Below, one piece after another: positions 19,442 to 28,346 of a stretch of DNA of 64,000 nt. Under the pieces are notes generated by a model that did no database searches, had not been told where the DNA came from, and saw only the letters and a list, made by a program, of their open reading frames with translations. Each line of letters begins with the position of its first letter. The first letter of the stretch is position 1. The position numbers and the translations under genes were made by a program. This stretch comes from Clostridium mediterraneense (GTDB lineage: Bacteria; Bacillota; Clostridia; Clostridiales; Clostridiaceae), in the NCBI RefSeq assembly GCF_900091705.1, contig NZ_LT594785.1, positions 648,951 through 712,950 of the forward strand, read 5' to 3'.

Positions 19442-20209
19442 ATGGTTTTTATTGTTTTTGTATTTGCAGTGGTAATTGGAAGCTTTTTAAATGTTTGTAT
19501 TTATAGAATTCCAGCAGAAAAATCAGTGGTAAGTCCGCCATCTAGTTGTGGAACATGTAATAAGAGACTTGCTATAAAAGATTTAATACCTATTTTTAGT
19601 TATCTTTTCTTAAAAGGAAAGTGTAGATACTGTAATTCAAAGGTTAGTATAAGATATTTACTTGTTGAAATTTTTACAGGGATTTTAATTAGCATAATAT
19701 ATTTGAATTTTGGTTTAACATATTTGTTTTTTAAATATTCAATATTAACCTTCTTTTTAATAGTTATAGCACTTATAGATTATGATACTACGGATGTTTA
19801 TGCAGTTACTACAATACCTGCTATTATTTTAGGAATAATTTTTGCAGTTATTGAGAGTTTTAATGGAGCTATAAGTATAGGTAGTTATTTTATTAATTTA
19901 TTTTATGCTTTGCTTGGAGGATTAATCTGTTTTGTAGTTATAGCTGGAATATGTTATTTAACAGGAGCTATGGGTGAGGGGGATATAGAGATTGCTGTCC
20001 TAGGAGGAGTTTTTATAGGATGGAAACTTAGTATTTTTATGCTTTTATTCTCATTTATTATAGGTGGAATTTTAGGAGTAAGTTTAATTTTATTAAGAAA
20101 AAAGAAGAAAACAGATTATATACCTTTTGGACCAAGTCTAGCTATAGGTATTTATGTAATGTTTAATTTAGGAATTAATTTTATTAATAATTATATATAT
20201 AATTTTTAA
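19442..20209 (+). CDS. pilD: Prepilin peptidase PilD
   Basis: The 255-residue membrane aspartyl protease cleaves the short basic leader of type IV prepilins and N-methylates the new N-terminus. The N-terminal cytoplasmic loop has two zinc-type CxxC pairs (SCGTCNKR and CRYCN). The two catalytic aspartates are in ALIDYDT and in the GxGD-type motif MGEGDIEIA. About eight hydrophobic helices are visible. GGAGGTGG precedes the ATG. It is the first gene of the pilus operon, 124 bases before pilB. Confidence 0.95.
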   Translation: MVFIVFVFAVVIGSFLNVCIYRIPAEKSVVSPPSSCGTCNKRLAIKDLIPIFSYLFLKGKCRYCNSKVSIRYLLVEIFTGILISIIYLNFGLTYLFFKYSILTFFLIVIALIDYDTTDVYAVTTIPAIILGIIFAVIESFNGAISIGSYFINLFYALLGGLICFVVIAGICYLTGAMGEGDIEIAVLGGVFIGWKLSIFMLLFSFIIGGILGVSLILLRKKKKTDYIPFGPSLAIGIYVMFNLGINFINNYIYNF

Positions 20210-20333
20210 TTTTAATGTCGATATTAAACAAACGATAATTATTGTTTTTTATGTCATATAACAATACAATAAAAGTATAAAATTATAAATTATGTAAAAT
20301 AATAGTTTGAAATGTGAATTTAAGAGGGATATG

Positions 20334-22016
20334 ATGGCGAGAAAAAGAGTAAGAATTGGTGACTTATTAATAGAGCATAAAAAGATAACAAATCTTCAAT
20401 TACAGTCAGCATTAGAAATACAAAGAAATACTGGGAGAAGAATAGGGGAGATATTAATAGAAGAAGGGCTTGTAACAGAGGATGATATAATGTCGACTTT
20501 AGAGCAACAGTTAGGTATAGAGAGAGTTGACCTAAGTATGTTGATAGTTGATAAAGAAGTTACAAAGCTTTTAAATGAATCTATTTGTAAAAGACATATA
20601 GTCTTTCCTTTTGGTATTAATCATAAGGAGAATAAGATAAAGATAGCATTTGCAGATCCTTTAAATATTTTTGCAATTGATGATATTAATTTTACAACAG
20701 GTCTAGATATTGAGGCGTACATAGCAAGAAAAGAGGATATTGAAACAACTGTTGAGAGATATTATTCAGGAAGAAATGTTCAAAGTGCAGCAAAAGAGCT
20801 TTCAAAAGAAAAACAAGTTAATAAAAAGAAAAAAGATGATGAGATTGATGATATTAAGAATGCACCAGCAGTTAAAATGGTAGATCAGATATTAACTGAT
20901 GCTATTAAAAGAAAAGTATCAGATATTCATATTGAGCCTTATGAGGAAGTTATAAGAGTTAGATATAGAATAGATGGGATGTTAAAAGAAATTCTTAATA
21001 TAGATATTGATGCATTAAGTGCAATAATTACAAGAATTAAGATACTAGCTGATATGAATATAGCAGAGAGAAGGATTCCTCAGGACGGAAGAATTGTTAC
21101 TACTATTGATGGAGTTCCTGTTGATATGAGAGTTTCTAGTATTCCTTTAATTACTGGAGAGAAGGTAGTTATAAGAATACTTGATAAAAGTAATTATAAA
21201 ATTGGGAAAGAAAAGCTTGGAATGAGTAAAGAGATGCTAAAAAAACTTGATGATATAGTATCCTCTCCATATGGAATAATACTTGTTACTGGGCCAACTG
21301 GAAGTGGTAAATCTACTACTTTATATACTGTTTTAGCTGAGCTTAATGATGGTAAGAAAAATATTACTACTATAGAAGACCCTGTTGAATATACTGTTGA
21401 AGGTATAAATCAAGTTCATGTTAATTCAAAAGCTGGTCTTACTTTTGCAGCAGGACTTAGGTCTATGTTAAGACAAGACCCTGACATAATAATGATTGGG
21501 GAGATGAGAGATAGTGAAACAGCACAAATAGGGGTTAGAGCTGCGATTACAGGTCACTTAGTTTTAAGTACATTACATACAAATGATGCTGCTTCATCTA
21601 TTTTAAGATTAGTAGATATGGGAGTTGAACCTTATCTTGCAGCAACAGCTATAAAAGGAGTTATTGCTCAAAGGCTTGTTAGAAAGATATGTCCAAGCTG
21701 TAAGGAAGAATATCAAGCTAGTGATCATGAGAAAGAAATACTTGGTTTAAGTTTGGAGGAAGATGTAATTTTAAGTAGAGGTAAAGGTTGTGTAGCTTGT
21801 GGACAACTTGGTTATAAAGGGAGAATAGGTGTTTATGAGGTTTTACAAGTTGATAGAGAGCTTAAGGATCTTATAATAACAACTAAAAATTCAGATGTTT
21901 TAAAAGACTTAGCAGTTAAAAAAGGCATGAAGACTTTAGCTATGAGCTGTCAGGAATTAGTTCTTCAAGGTTTAACAAGTATTAGTGAGTTAATTTCACT
22001 TATGTTCTTAGAATAA
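20334..22016 (+). CDS. pilB: Type IV pilus assembly ATPase PilB (GspE family) with MshEN domain
   Basis: This hexameric ATPase powers pilus extension at the cytoplasmic face. The N-terminus has two 24-residue motifs (7-30 and 36-59), each starting RIG and ending in Q, with a 5-residue spacer; this is the c-di-GMP-binding MshEN layout. The ATPase core has Walker A GPTGSGKST from residue 320, the Asp box IEDPVEY, Walker B (DPDIIMIGEMRD) and a His box (LSTLHTNDA). Zinc cysteines are C453, C456, C486 and C489. Of two tandem ATGs (20331, 20334), the second lies five bases from GAGGG and gives a typical start. The length (560) is normal. Confidence 0.94.
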   Translation: MARKRVRIGDLLIEHKKITNLQLQSALEIQRNTGRRIGEILIEEGLVTEDDIMSTLEQQLGIERVDLSMLIVDKEVTKLLNESICKRHIVFPFGINHKENKIKIAFADPLNIFAIDDINFTTGLDIEAYIARKEDIETTVERYYSGRNVQSAAKELSKEKQVNKKKKDDEIDDIKNAPAVKMVDQILTDAIKRKVSDIHIEPYEEVIRVRYRIDGMLKEILNIDIDALSAIITRIKILADMNIAERRIPQDGRIVTTIDGVPVDMRVSSIPLITGEKVVIRILDKSNYKIGKEKLGMSKEMLKKLDDIVSSPYGIILVTGPTGSGKSTTLYTVLAELNDGKKNITTIEDPVEYTVEGINQVHVNSKAGLTFAAGLRSMLRQDPDIIMIGEMRDSETAQIGVRAAITGHLVLSTLHTNDAASSILRLVDMGVEPYLAATAIKGVIAQRLVRKICPSCKEEYQASDHEKEILGLSLEEDVILSRGKGCVACGQLGYKGRIGVYEVLQVDRELKDLIITTKNSDVLKDLAVKKGMKTLAMSCQELVLQGLTSISELISLMFLE

Positions 22017-22044
22017 ATTTTTATTTTAAAAGGAGGGAGAAAAG

Positions 22045-23256
22045 ATGCCAAAGTTTAATTATAGAGCTATGAGTAGTGTTGGAGAAATTAAAGAGTATAA
22101 AAATTTCGAAGCAGATTCAATTGAAGATGTATATGCAATGCTCAAGTCAAATAATATGATGCCTTTGAATGTTGAAGAAAATCAGCAATCAGCAGAGATA
22201 AAATTTGATTTTGTAAGCAAGGTAAAGCTTAGAGATATAGCAATCTTTTGTAGGCAGTTTTCAACTATGCTAGAAGCTGGGGTTACTATAAATGCTTCTG
22301 TTAATATGCTTGCTGAACAATTGCCAAATAAAAAATTAAAGATAGTTTTATCAGTAATTGATGAAGATATTAAAAAGGGTGAAGCTTTATCAGTAGCTAT
22401 GGGAAAACATGAAGATTATTTTCCATCTCTTCTTATAAGCATGGTAGAGGTTGGAGAAATGAGTGGTACTCTTGATTCAATTATGGCTAGAATGGCTGTT
22501 TATTATGAAAAGCAACATAAGCTTAATGGAAAAATTAAAAATGCAATGATATATCCAGTTATTTTATCTTTAGTAACAGTTGCAGTAATGACAATCATTT
22601 TAGTATTTGTAATGCCAATGTTTATTGAAATGTTTGAAAGTTCAGGAGCAGAGCTTCCTTGGACAACTAAGCTTACTTTAGCTATTAGTGATTTCCTTAG
22701 AGAACGTTGGTATATAGTAATTGCTCTTGTAGCAGCTATAAGTAGTGGATTCTGGTTCTATACAACAAAAGTTGAAAGTGGAATTAGAAATTATAATATT
22801 TATAAATTAAGATATTCACCATTTAAGGAATTAAATCAAAAAGTTGTAGTATCAAGATTTACAAGAAGTTTAGCAACAGTTCTTTCAGCAGGGGTAACAG
22901 TTATAAATGCCTTAGAAGTTGTTGGTGGAGTTCTTGGAAATAAATTTGCAGAAAATGAAATTAAATCAGTGAAAGAAAGAGTATTAAAGGGAGAAGGACT
23001 TGCTCAACCAATAAAAGATACTGGAGTATTCCCATTAATGCTAAGCTCAATGGTTAAGATAGGTGAAGAATCTGGATCACTAGATGATATCTTATCAAAA
23101 ACAGCTGATTTCTATGATGATGAACTAGATAGAGCAATTGAAGCTATAACTTCAATAATAGAACCAATAATGTTAGTTGTGATGGGGATAATAGTTGGAT
23201 TCTTAATAATTTCAGTATTAACTCCAATGTTTGAAATGTACCATACAATTGCTTAA
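22045..23256 (+). CDS. pilC: Type IV pilus inner-membrane platform protein PilC
   Basis: The 403-residue protein has two T2SSF (GspF/PilC) domains, near 60-190 and 265-390. Each begins with a conserved cytoplasmic helix (IAIFCRQFSTMLEAGV and VSRFTRSLATVLSAGV) and contains a VEVGEMSGTLD or VKIGEESGSLD motif. Three or four hydrophobic helices anchor it in the membrane. It couples PilB to pilin polymerisation. AAGGAGGGAG precedes the ATG, 28 bases after pilB. Confidence 0.95.
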   Translation: MPKFNYRAMSSVGEIKEYKNFEADSIEDVYAMLKSNNMMPLNVEENQQSAEIKFDFVSKVKLRDIAIFCRQFSTMLEAGVTINASVNMLAEQLPNKKLKIVLSVIDEDIKKGEALSVAMGKHEDYFPSLLISMVEVGEMSGTLDSIMARMAVYYEKQHKLNGKIKNAMIYPVILSLVTVAVMTIILVFVMPMFIEMFESSGAELPWTTKLTLAISDFLRERWYIVIALVAAISSGFWFYTTKVESGIRNYNIYKLRYSPFKELNQKVVVSRFTRSLATVLSAGVTVINALEVVGGVLGNKFAENEIKSVKERVLKGEGLAQPIKDTGVFPLMLSSMVKIGEESGSLDDILSKTADFYDDELDRAIEAITSIIEPIMLVVMGIIVGFLIISVLTPMFEMYHTIA

Positions 23257-23278
23257 CATAATAAAAATTTGTCTATAT

Positions 23279-23293
23279 GAGCAAAAGCTCTTT
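23279..23293 (+). promoter_or_regulatory. Small stem-loop before pilA1
   Basis: GAGC-AAAA-GCTC followed by TTT lies in the 85-base gap between pilC and the first pilin gene. It could be a weak terminator or an RNA-processing site that raises pilin mRNA relative to upstream genes. The stem is only 4 bp, so this is tentative. Confidence 0.35.
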
Positions 23294-23341
23294 AGAATAT
23301 ATAAAAATTTAAATAAACAAAAATAAGGGGGAAGTTTTTTT

Positions 23342-23782
23342 ATGACAAACATTCTTAACAAAAAAAGAAAGAAAAAAGGATTTACACTAATAGAACTTGT
23401 TATTGTTCTAGCAGTTCTAGCGATAATAGCACTTATAGCAATACCTAATTTTACAAAGGTTAGAAATGATTCATTAACAAAAGCTGATATGAGATCAGGA
23501 GAACAAATAGAAAAAATAACATTAATGGCAATTGCGAATCAAGATATAATAGTGCCGGAGAGTGGTTCTTTTAGTATTAATATTAATGGAGATAAGACAC
23601 TTGGAACACCTAGTGATTCTAAAATGTTTTCATCTAAAGGAAAGGAATCATATACAAGTATGATTCAAGAAATAAAGAAACCACAAGTAAATGGTAAAAC
23701 TGCATACAAGATAACAGTAAAAGATGATGGAAGTGTTGTAGTTACTTATTCAGATAATACTTCTATTACTAACACTAAGTAA
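23342..23782 (+). CDS. pilA: Type IV pilin PilA (first copy)
   Basis: The 146-residue class IVa-like major pilin candidate has a short basic leader (about 13 residues, ending KKKKG) cleaved before FTLIELVIVLAVLAIIALIA. The mature protein keeps the glutamate at position 5. The hydrophobic helix leads into IPNFTKVRND, then a variable globular domain with no cysteines. GGGGG precedes the ATG. The first 50 or so mature residues are almost identical to those of the next gene, whereas the C-terminal domains differ, so the two are diverged duplicates. Confidence 0.93.
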   Translation: MTNILNKKRKKKGFTLIELVIVLAVLAIIALIAIPNFTKVRNDSLTKADMRSGEQIEKITLMAIANQDIIVPESGSFSININGDKTLGTPSDSKMFSSKGKESYTSMIQEIKKPQVNGKTAYKITVKDDGSVVVTYSDNTSITNTK

Positions 23783-23807
23783 AACTTAAATAATATTGGA
23801 GGATAGT

Positions 23808-24215
23808 ATGATTAATAAGTTAAATAAGAAAAGAAAGAAAAAGGGATTTACACTAATAGAACTTGTAATAGTATTAGCAGTATTAGCAATAATAGCATTA
23901 ATAGCTATACCAAATTTTACAAAGGTTAGAAATGATTCTTTAGAAAAAGCTGATGCAAGAACAATGGAACAAATTGAAAAGATAACATTAATGGCAATAG
24001 CTAATGAGGATATAACAGTACCAACTACTACTGGAGGAGAGGTTAAATTAGAAATACAAGGCGCATCAGTAACTGTAACTGGAGGTAGCGGAGTAAAGTC
24101 AGATAATTTTAATGAGATGATAAAAGAAGTTGAAGATCCACAAGTGAATGGAAAAGAAAAATATGAAGTAACAGTTGATGCAAATGGAGATGTTACAGTT
24201 ACAACAACACCATAA
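23808..24215 (+). CDS. pilA: Type IV pilin PilA (second copy)
   Basis: This 135-residue pilin has the same leader (ending KKKKG), the same FTLIELVIVLAVLAIIALIA helix and E5, and the same IPNFTKVRNDSLEKAD link as the first copy. Its short beta-rich C-terminal domain is different. The ATG at 23808 follows TTGGAGGA; a TTG at 23796 overlaps that site and is not the start. A very strong terminator directly after it separates pilDBCAA from pilM onward, which may then be transcribed at lower level or from its own promoter. Confidence 0.92.
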   Translation: MINKLNKKRKKKGFTLIELVIVLAVLAIIALIAIPNFTKVRNDSLEKADARTMEQIEKITLMAIANEDITVPTTTGGEVKLEIQGASVTVTGGSGVKSDNFNEMIKEVEDPQVNGKEKYEVTVDANGDVTVTTTP

Positions 24216-24221
24216 TTAATA

Positions 24222-24259
24222 AAAGACACCTTAAAATAAGGATTTTAAGGTGTTTTTTT
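24222..24259 (+). terminator. Strong terminator after the pilin genes
   Basis: ACACCTTAAAAT (24226-24237) and ATTTTAAGGTGT (24242-24253) form a perfect 12-bp stem with an AAGG loop and a seven-T tract. It is inside the pilus gene cluster, so it should limit read-through into pilM. Confidence 0.93.
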
Positions 24260-24325
24260 AAAAGAAGTTTGATTTCTTAATTTACAAGGTTATTAAAAGT
24301 TTAAGGGGAATTTAGAGGTGATGAA

Positions 24326-25498
24326 ATGTCAACTAAATTAGATCCTACTGCATCAGTAGGTATTAATAGTAAAGAAATAGATACAAGTAAGGAAATTCCT
24401 AAGAAAAAGAAGATAAAAAAGCTTCCTAAGATTAAGGATGTTAAGCTTGTTTCTATAGAAATAGGTAGTAAATATATTAAGCTTATTGAAGCAAAGAAGA
24501 AGAAAGATGTTATACATGTAAATTCTGCTGTTAAGATTGAAGCACCTAAGGAAACGAGTAGTAGTGGAGAACTTCATAATCTTCCTAATATAGCTGCTGT
24601 TCTTAAGAATACATTATCTAAGAGACATATTTCTACGAAGAATATATCTTTTACTGGAATTTCTAATAATGTTATTAGTAGAGAGATTACTATTTTAGAT
24701 AGTGATGAGATAAGTCCAAAGGAAAGACAGATGTTAGTTGAGAATGAGATTAAGCAATATCTTCTTATTAATCTTGAGGATTATAAGATTCAGTTTACTG
24801 ATGCAGGTAGATTTGAAGAAGATGGAGTTAAGAAGATGAAGGTTCTTGTTATTGCTTATCCAAACAAACTTATAGAAAATTATCTTACTATAATTGAAGG
24901 ATTAGGTAGTAAATATAAGCCTTGTTCTTTAGATGTTACTAATAATTCGCTTCAAAAAGTTTTTAAACATATTAATACTATCAATGGTAAAGAGATTGAT
25001 AAAGAAAAAGTGTACTTATTTATAGATATGGGAGCAGAATCATTTAATACATCAATAATTAATAATAAAAAGCTTGAGTTTATGAGACTTCTTTCTGGTG
25101 GAGGAAGTGAAATAGATAAAAAAATAGCTTTTAAAATCGGTATGACAATAGAAGATGCTGAAAGTGAAAAGATTGAAAAGTGTAACCTTATGGCAGATGA
25201 ACTTGTTGGAGTTGAAAAAGATATAAACAAGGCTATTAGAGATGTTGTTAATGGTTGGATTGATGAAATAGAGAGAATTATTCAGTTCTATAATAATAAA
25301 GAGCAAAAAAGAATTGAAAAAATCTATCTTTATGGTGGTGGATCAAGACTTAGAGGTGTTTCAGAATTTATTCAAGAAAGACTTAATATAGAGACAGAGA
25401 AAATAAAAAGTTTTGATGGAGTGCAGTTAGATAAAAGGGTAAATATTCATAGTATTGACCAGTTTATAAGTACTCTTGGAACAATAATAAGATTTTAG
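24326..25498 (+). CDS. pilM: Type IV pilus assembly protein PilM (actin-like)
   Basis: The 390-residue cytoplasmic protein has the actin/FtsA-like fold signatures of PilM: phosphate-1 motif SIEIGSKYIKLIEAK near residue 47, VYLFIDMGAESFNTSI near 230, and YLYGGGSRLRGV near 335. PilM binds the N-terminus of PilN and links PilB to the membrane alignment complex. A lysine-rich stretch of about 40 residues precedes the core. RBS GAGGTG precedes the ATG. The order pilM-pilN-pilO matches the canonical cluster. Confidence 0.9.
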   Translation: MSTKLDPTASVGINSKEIDTSKEIPKKKKIKKLPKIKDVKLVSIEIGSKYIKLIEAKKKKDVIHVNSAVKIEAPKETSSSGELHNLPNIAAVLKNTLSKRHISTKNISFTGISNNVISREITILDSDEISPKERQMLVENEIKQYLLINLEDYKIQFTDAGRFEEDGVKKMKVLVIAYPNKLIENYLTIIEGLGSKYKPCSLDVTNNSLQKVFKHINTINGKEIDKEKVYLFIDMGAESFNTSIINNKKLEFMRLLSGGGSEIDKKIAFKIGMTIEDAESEKIEKCNLMADELVGVEKDINKAIRDVVNGWIDEIERIIQFYNNKEQKRIEKIYLYGGGSRLRGVSEFIQERLNIETEKIKSFDGVQLDKRVNIHSIDQFISTLGTIIRF

Positions 25499-25512
25499 AG
25501 AGGGGAAGAAGA

Positions 25513-26076
25513 ATGAGAGATATTAATTTTTTTACTCCCTATATAAAACAAGAGGAAATAAGTAATTCAAGAACAGTAATTACAGGAGTCATAGCTATAC
25601 TTACAATAGGAGTTGCAGCAACATTAGGATATAATTCATTTCAAATTATGAATTTAAAGAGTGAAATAGAAAGTGTTAATGCTAGTTTAAATGATGCTAA
25701 GTTTGTAGAGCAGTATCAATATAGTCAAGAAGTATCATTGAAGAAAGGCTTATTATCTGGGTATAATACAGCTTTAATTTCTGTTAGTGATGGAATTGTT
25801 GGTAGATCAATGATTCAAATGGATATTATAAATAAATTAAATTCTGCAGTTCCAAATGGAGTTAATTTAAAGAGTCTTTCAATTCAAGGTGGAACAATAA
25901 CTATGAATGTAACATCAAGTTCTGATAAACAAGCAGCTGATTTTAAATATAATTTAGACAAGCTTCCTATTATTAAGGAATCATTTATACCATCTATAAG
26001 TTCAGATTTTGGAAGCCCAGAAGAATTTAGTTTTTCAATTACTTGTGTTTTAGAGGAGAGTTATTATGAAAATTAG
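25513..26076 (+). CDS. pilN: Type IV pilus assembly protein PilN
   Basis: This 187-residue bitopic membrane protein starts with the PilN motif MRDINFFTPY (the PilM-binding INxLP-like segment). It continues with one membrane helix (about 23-45), a short coiled coil and a ferredoxin-like extracellular domain. It pairs with PilO. GAGAGGGGAAG precedes the ATG, and the 3' end overlaps pilO by 11 bases. Confidence 0.88.
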   Translation: MRDINFFTPYIKQEEISNSRTVITGVIAILTIGVAATLGYNSFQIMNLKSEIESVNASLNDAKFVEQYQYSQEVSLKKGLLSGYNTALISVSDGIVGRSMIQMDIINKLNSAVPNGVNLKSLSIQGGTITMNVTSSSDKQAADFKYNLDKLPIIKESFIPSISSDFGSPEEFSFSITCVLEESYYEN

Positions 26077-27352
26077 TGAAAGAGAGAAGATTATATTATC
26101 AATTGTATTAGCTATAGGTGTAGGTTATTCATATTACCAGTTTGCATATACTCCTCAAGCAAAGCTAATAGAAGATAAGAAATTAGAATTAGAAACTTTA
26201 GAAACTGATTATAATGATAAAAAGACAAAGATAGCACTTACACCACAAAATGAAAAGGATATAAAAAAATTAAATCTAAGCATAGAAGAGGTTTCAAAGA
26301 ATATATATCCAGATTTATGGCAACCAAAGCTTATAAAAGAATTAAGTGAGCTTAGAACAAAAGCAAATATAAATATAAATTTTAGTTATACACAGCCAAC
26401 ATATGCACCTATCTCAGAATATTTCACATCAAAAGAAGAGGAAAAAGAAATTACAAATAGCTTAGATTCTTTAATAGATGAATATAATAAAAAAATGCCT
26501 AAGGATCAAGCTATAGAGTATAAAAAAGAAGAAGAAACAGCTGCAAAGAAAAAAGATGAAAAAGCAAAAGAAGAAACATCTATTAATGTTCAGCAAATGA
26601 AAGTTACAGCAAGTTTTACTGGAAGATATGAAAATGTCTTAAAGTTTATAAAACTTGTTGAAGATTATAAATATCTTGTTGCTATACCAGATATAAGTAT
26701 TGCTCCAAGTGGTAATGGAGAAGTTTCAGGAAGTCTTAGCATGGAATTTTATTCAGCTCCAAGAATAGATGGTGATTTTGATAAATATTATGATTGGAAA
26801 GCTGAAGGAACTAAGGGAAAGAAAAATCCATTTGATGATTTTTACACTAGTTCTATTTCTAGTATTACAACTAAGAAAGCAGATAATTCTGATGAAGATG
26901 AAGATATAGATACTGCAAGTTATGAAGAAGAGGAAGAAGAAGATTACTCAATTTCAATGACAGTAAGACCTTCTAATTCAGATATGGCAGCTGTGACTCT
27001 TGGTAAGAGTAATGGAATTTCTAAAAAAGGATTCTTATATCAAGACGAAAATAAAGTAGTAGAAGCAACAGTTGAATTTACTAAGGTAAGTGGTACTTAT
27101 TATGTTAAATATAAATTAGGAGATGAGGTCTATCCAACAACAGGTAATGGAATTGAATGTAATTCTAAGGGGAATTTAAAAATGCTTGTTAATTCAGCTA
27201 AAAGAAAAACTACAGATGATATGGTTGCAGTAAAATTAAATGTTAAAAATAATACTGATAAAAAAGTAGAAGTTGAAATTAAAGATGATGATAAGCAAAA
27301 TCCAAGAATTAAGATGAGAACTGAGGGAAATGTTTATTATATAAGTAAATAA
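26066..27352 (+). CDS. pilO: PilO-like pilus assembly protein with C-terminal extension
   Basis: The first about 230 residues fit PilO: a membrane helix (7-25), a coiled coil (about 30-80), then a ferredoxin-like domain (MKVTASFTGRYENVLKFIKLVE). The protein is 428 residues, about twice the usual length. After residue 250 comes an acidic low-complexity linker (DEDEDID...EEEEEED) and a beta-rich domain of about 130 residues with no cysteines that I do not recognise. Overlap with pilN supports coupled translation. The PilO assignment rests on order and topology; the extension is unassigned. Confidence 0.8.
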   Translation: MKISEREKIILSIVLAIGVGYSYYQFAYTPQAKLIEDKKLELETLETDYNDKKTKIALTPQNEKDIKKLNLSIEEVSKNIYPDLWQPKLIKELSELRTKANININFSYTQPTYAPISEYFTSKEEEKEITNSLDSLIDEYNKKMPKDQAIEYKKEEETAAKKKDEKAKEETSINVQQMKVTASFTGRYENVLKFIKLVEDYKYLVAIPDISIAPSGNGEVSGSLSMEFYSAPRIDGDFDKYYDWKAEGTKGKKNPFDDFYTSSISSITTKKADNSDEDEDIDTASYEEEEEEDYSISMTVRPSNSDMAAVTLGKSNGISKKGFLYQDENKVVEATVEFTKVSGTYYVKYKLGDEVYPTTGNGIECNSKGNLKMLVNSAKRKTTDDMVAVKLNVKNNTDKKVEVEIKDDDKQNPRIKMRTEGNVYYISK

Positions 27353-27370
27353 TTTTAAGTAGGTATTAAT

Positions 27371-28333
27371 ATGAAAAGAAAAAAGGGTTATACACTTTTA
27401 GAATTAGTTATGGCATTAGGAATCATAGGAATAGTTATGATTCCTTTAGCGTCTTCATTATTAACATCAGTTACATCTAATAAGATGGCTGAAACAAAAC
27501 AAGAATCTAAACAAATTTCCCAGGAAATTATCGAAAAACTTCGAAATTTAGGAGATGTTAAAGAGATGACTATGAGAGTTGGGGTAAAGTCAGATCAAAT
27601 TAAAATAAAAGAGGAAAGTCCTTTAGATAAAACAAAGTTTAGTATCTCAGGTAATATTGGTGATATAGAGCTTAGTGGAAGTATTTCAAAGCAAATAGAT
27701 GCTGGTGAAATAAATGAACAAAGTGATGAGTATGCAAAAAAACAGGTTGATATTTTATTTTATATTGATAACAATTCAATAAGATATTCTTATGATGCTT
27801 CAACTAAGAAAACTATAGATGAACATATATCAGATGCAGAAAATTTAAACTTAGCTACAGTTCAAGAATTAAATGGAGATAAATTACTTGAACTTATTTT
27901 TGATAAAGATAATGATTTGAAAGTAAAAAATGATAGAGCAGATGGGACTTATAAAGATATTAAAGAAGCTGCTGTTTATGTAAAAGAGGTAAGACCTGAT
28001 GATAAATTAATTAGCTTACATTTAGAAAAAAGTAATTCTTTAGATTATATATCTGGAAGTATCAATTCATCTAATACTCCAAAGATTTATTTTATTCAAA
28101 ATAAGTTTAGTGATGTAGATATAGCTACAGGGAGTAATCCTGGGGGAAATGGAAAATTACAAGATTCATTTGAGAAAAATAAAACTATAAAAGGTGATAT
28201 AGATATAACACATAATATAAGATACTTTAGCAAGAGTCAAAGAAAGAACAAAGGATTATATACTATTAAATTAAATCTTAAAAAAGATAATGTTAGAGAA
28301 GAGACAGTTAGTGAGTTTGTAGTAAAAAATTAA
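27371..28333 (+). CDS. Minor pilin-like protein (PilV/prepilin N-terminal motif)
   Basis: This 320-residue protein starts with a prepilin leader, MKRKKG, followed by YTLLELVMALGIIGIVMIPLA, with the conserved E5. It is therefore a PilD substrate and a pilus-associated minor pilin. The extracellular part (about 270 residues) is larger than in the major pilins and shows no family I can name. It begins 18 bases after pilO. A role in pilus initiation is inferred from analogy with minor-pilin operons. Confidence 0.82.
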   Translation: MKRKKGYTLLELVMALGIIGIVMIPLASSLLTSVTSNKMAETKQESKQISQEIIEKLRNLGDVKEMTMRVGVKSDQIKIKEESPLDKTKFSISGNIGDIELSGSISKQIDAGEINEQSDEYAKKQVDILFYIDNNSIRYSYDASTKKTIDEHISDAENLNLATVQELNGDKLLELIFDKDNDLKVKNDRADGTYKDIKEAAVYVKEVRPDDKLISLHLEKSNSLDYISGSINSSNTPKIYFIQNKFSDVDIATGSNPGGNGKLQDSFEKNKTIKGDIDITHNIRYFSKSQRKNKGLYTIKLNLKKDNVREETVSEFVVKN

Positions 28334-28346
28334 ATTGGGGGATGAA

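Noticed and set aside
23786..24229. 147-codon minus-strand frame over pilA2
   Set aside because: It is antisense to a clear pilin gene and has no family features.
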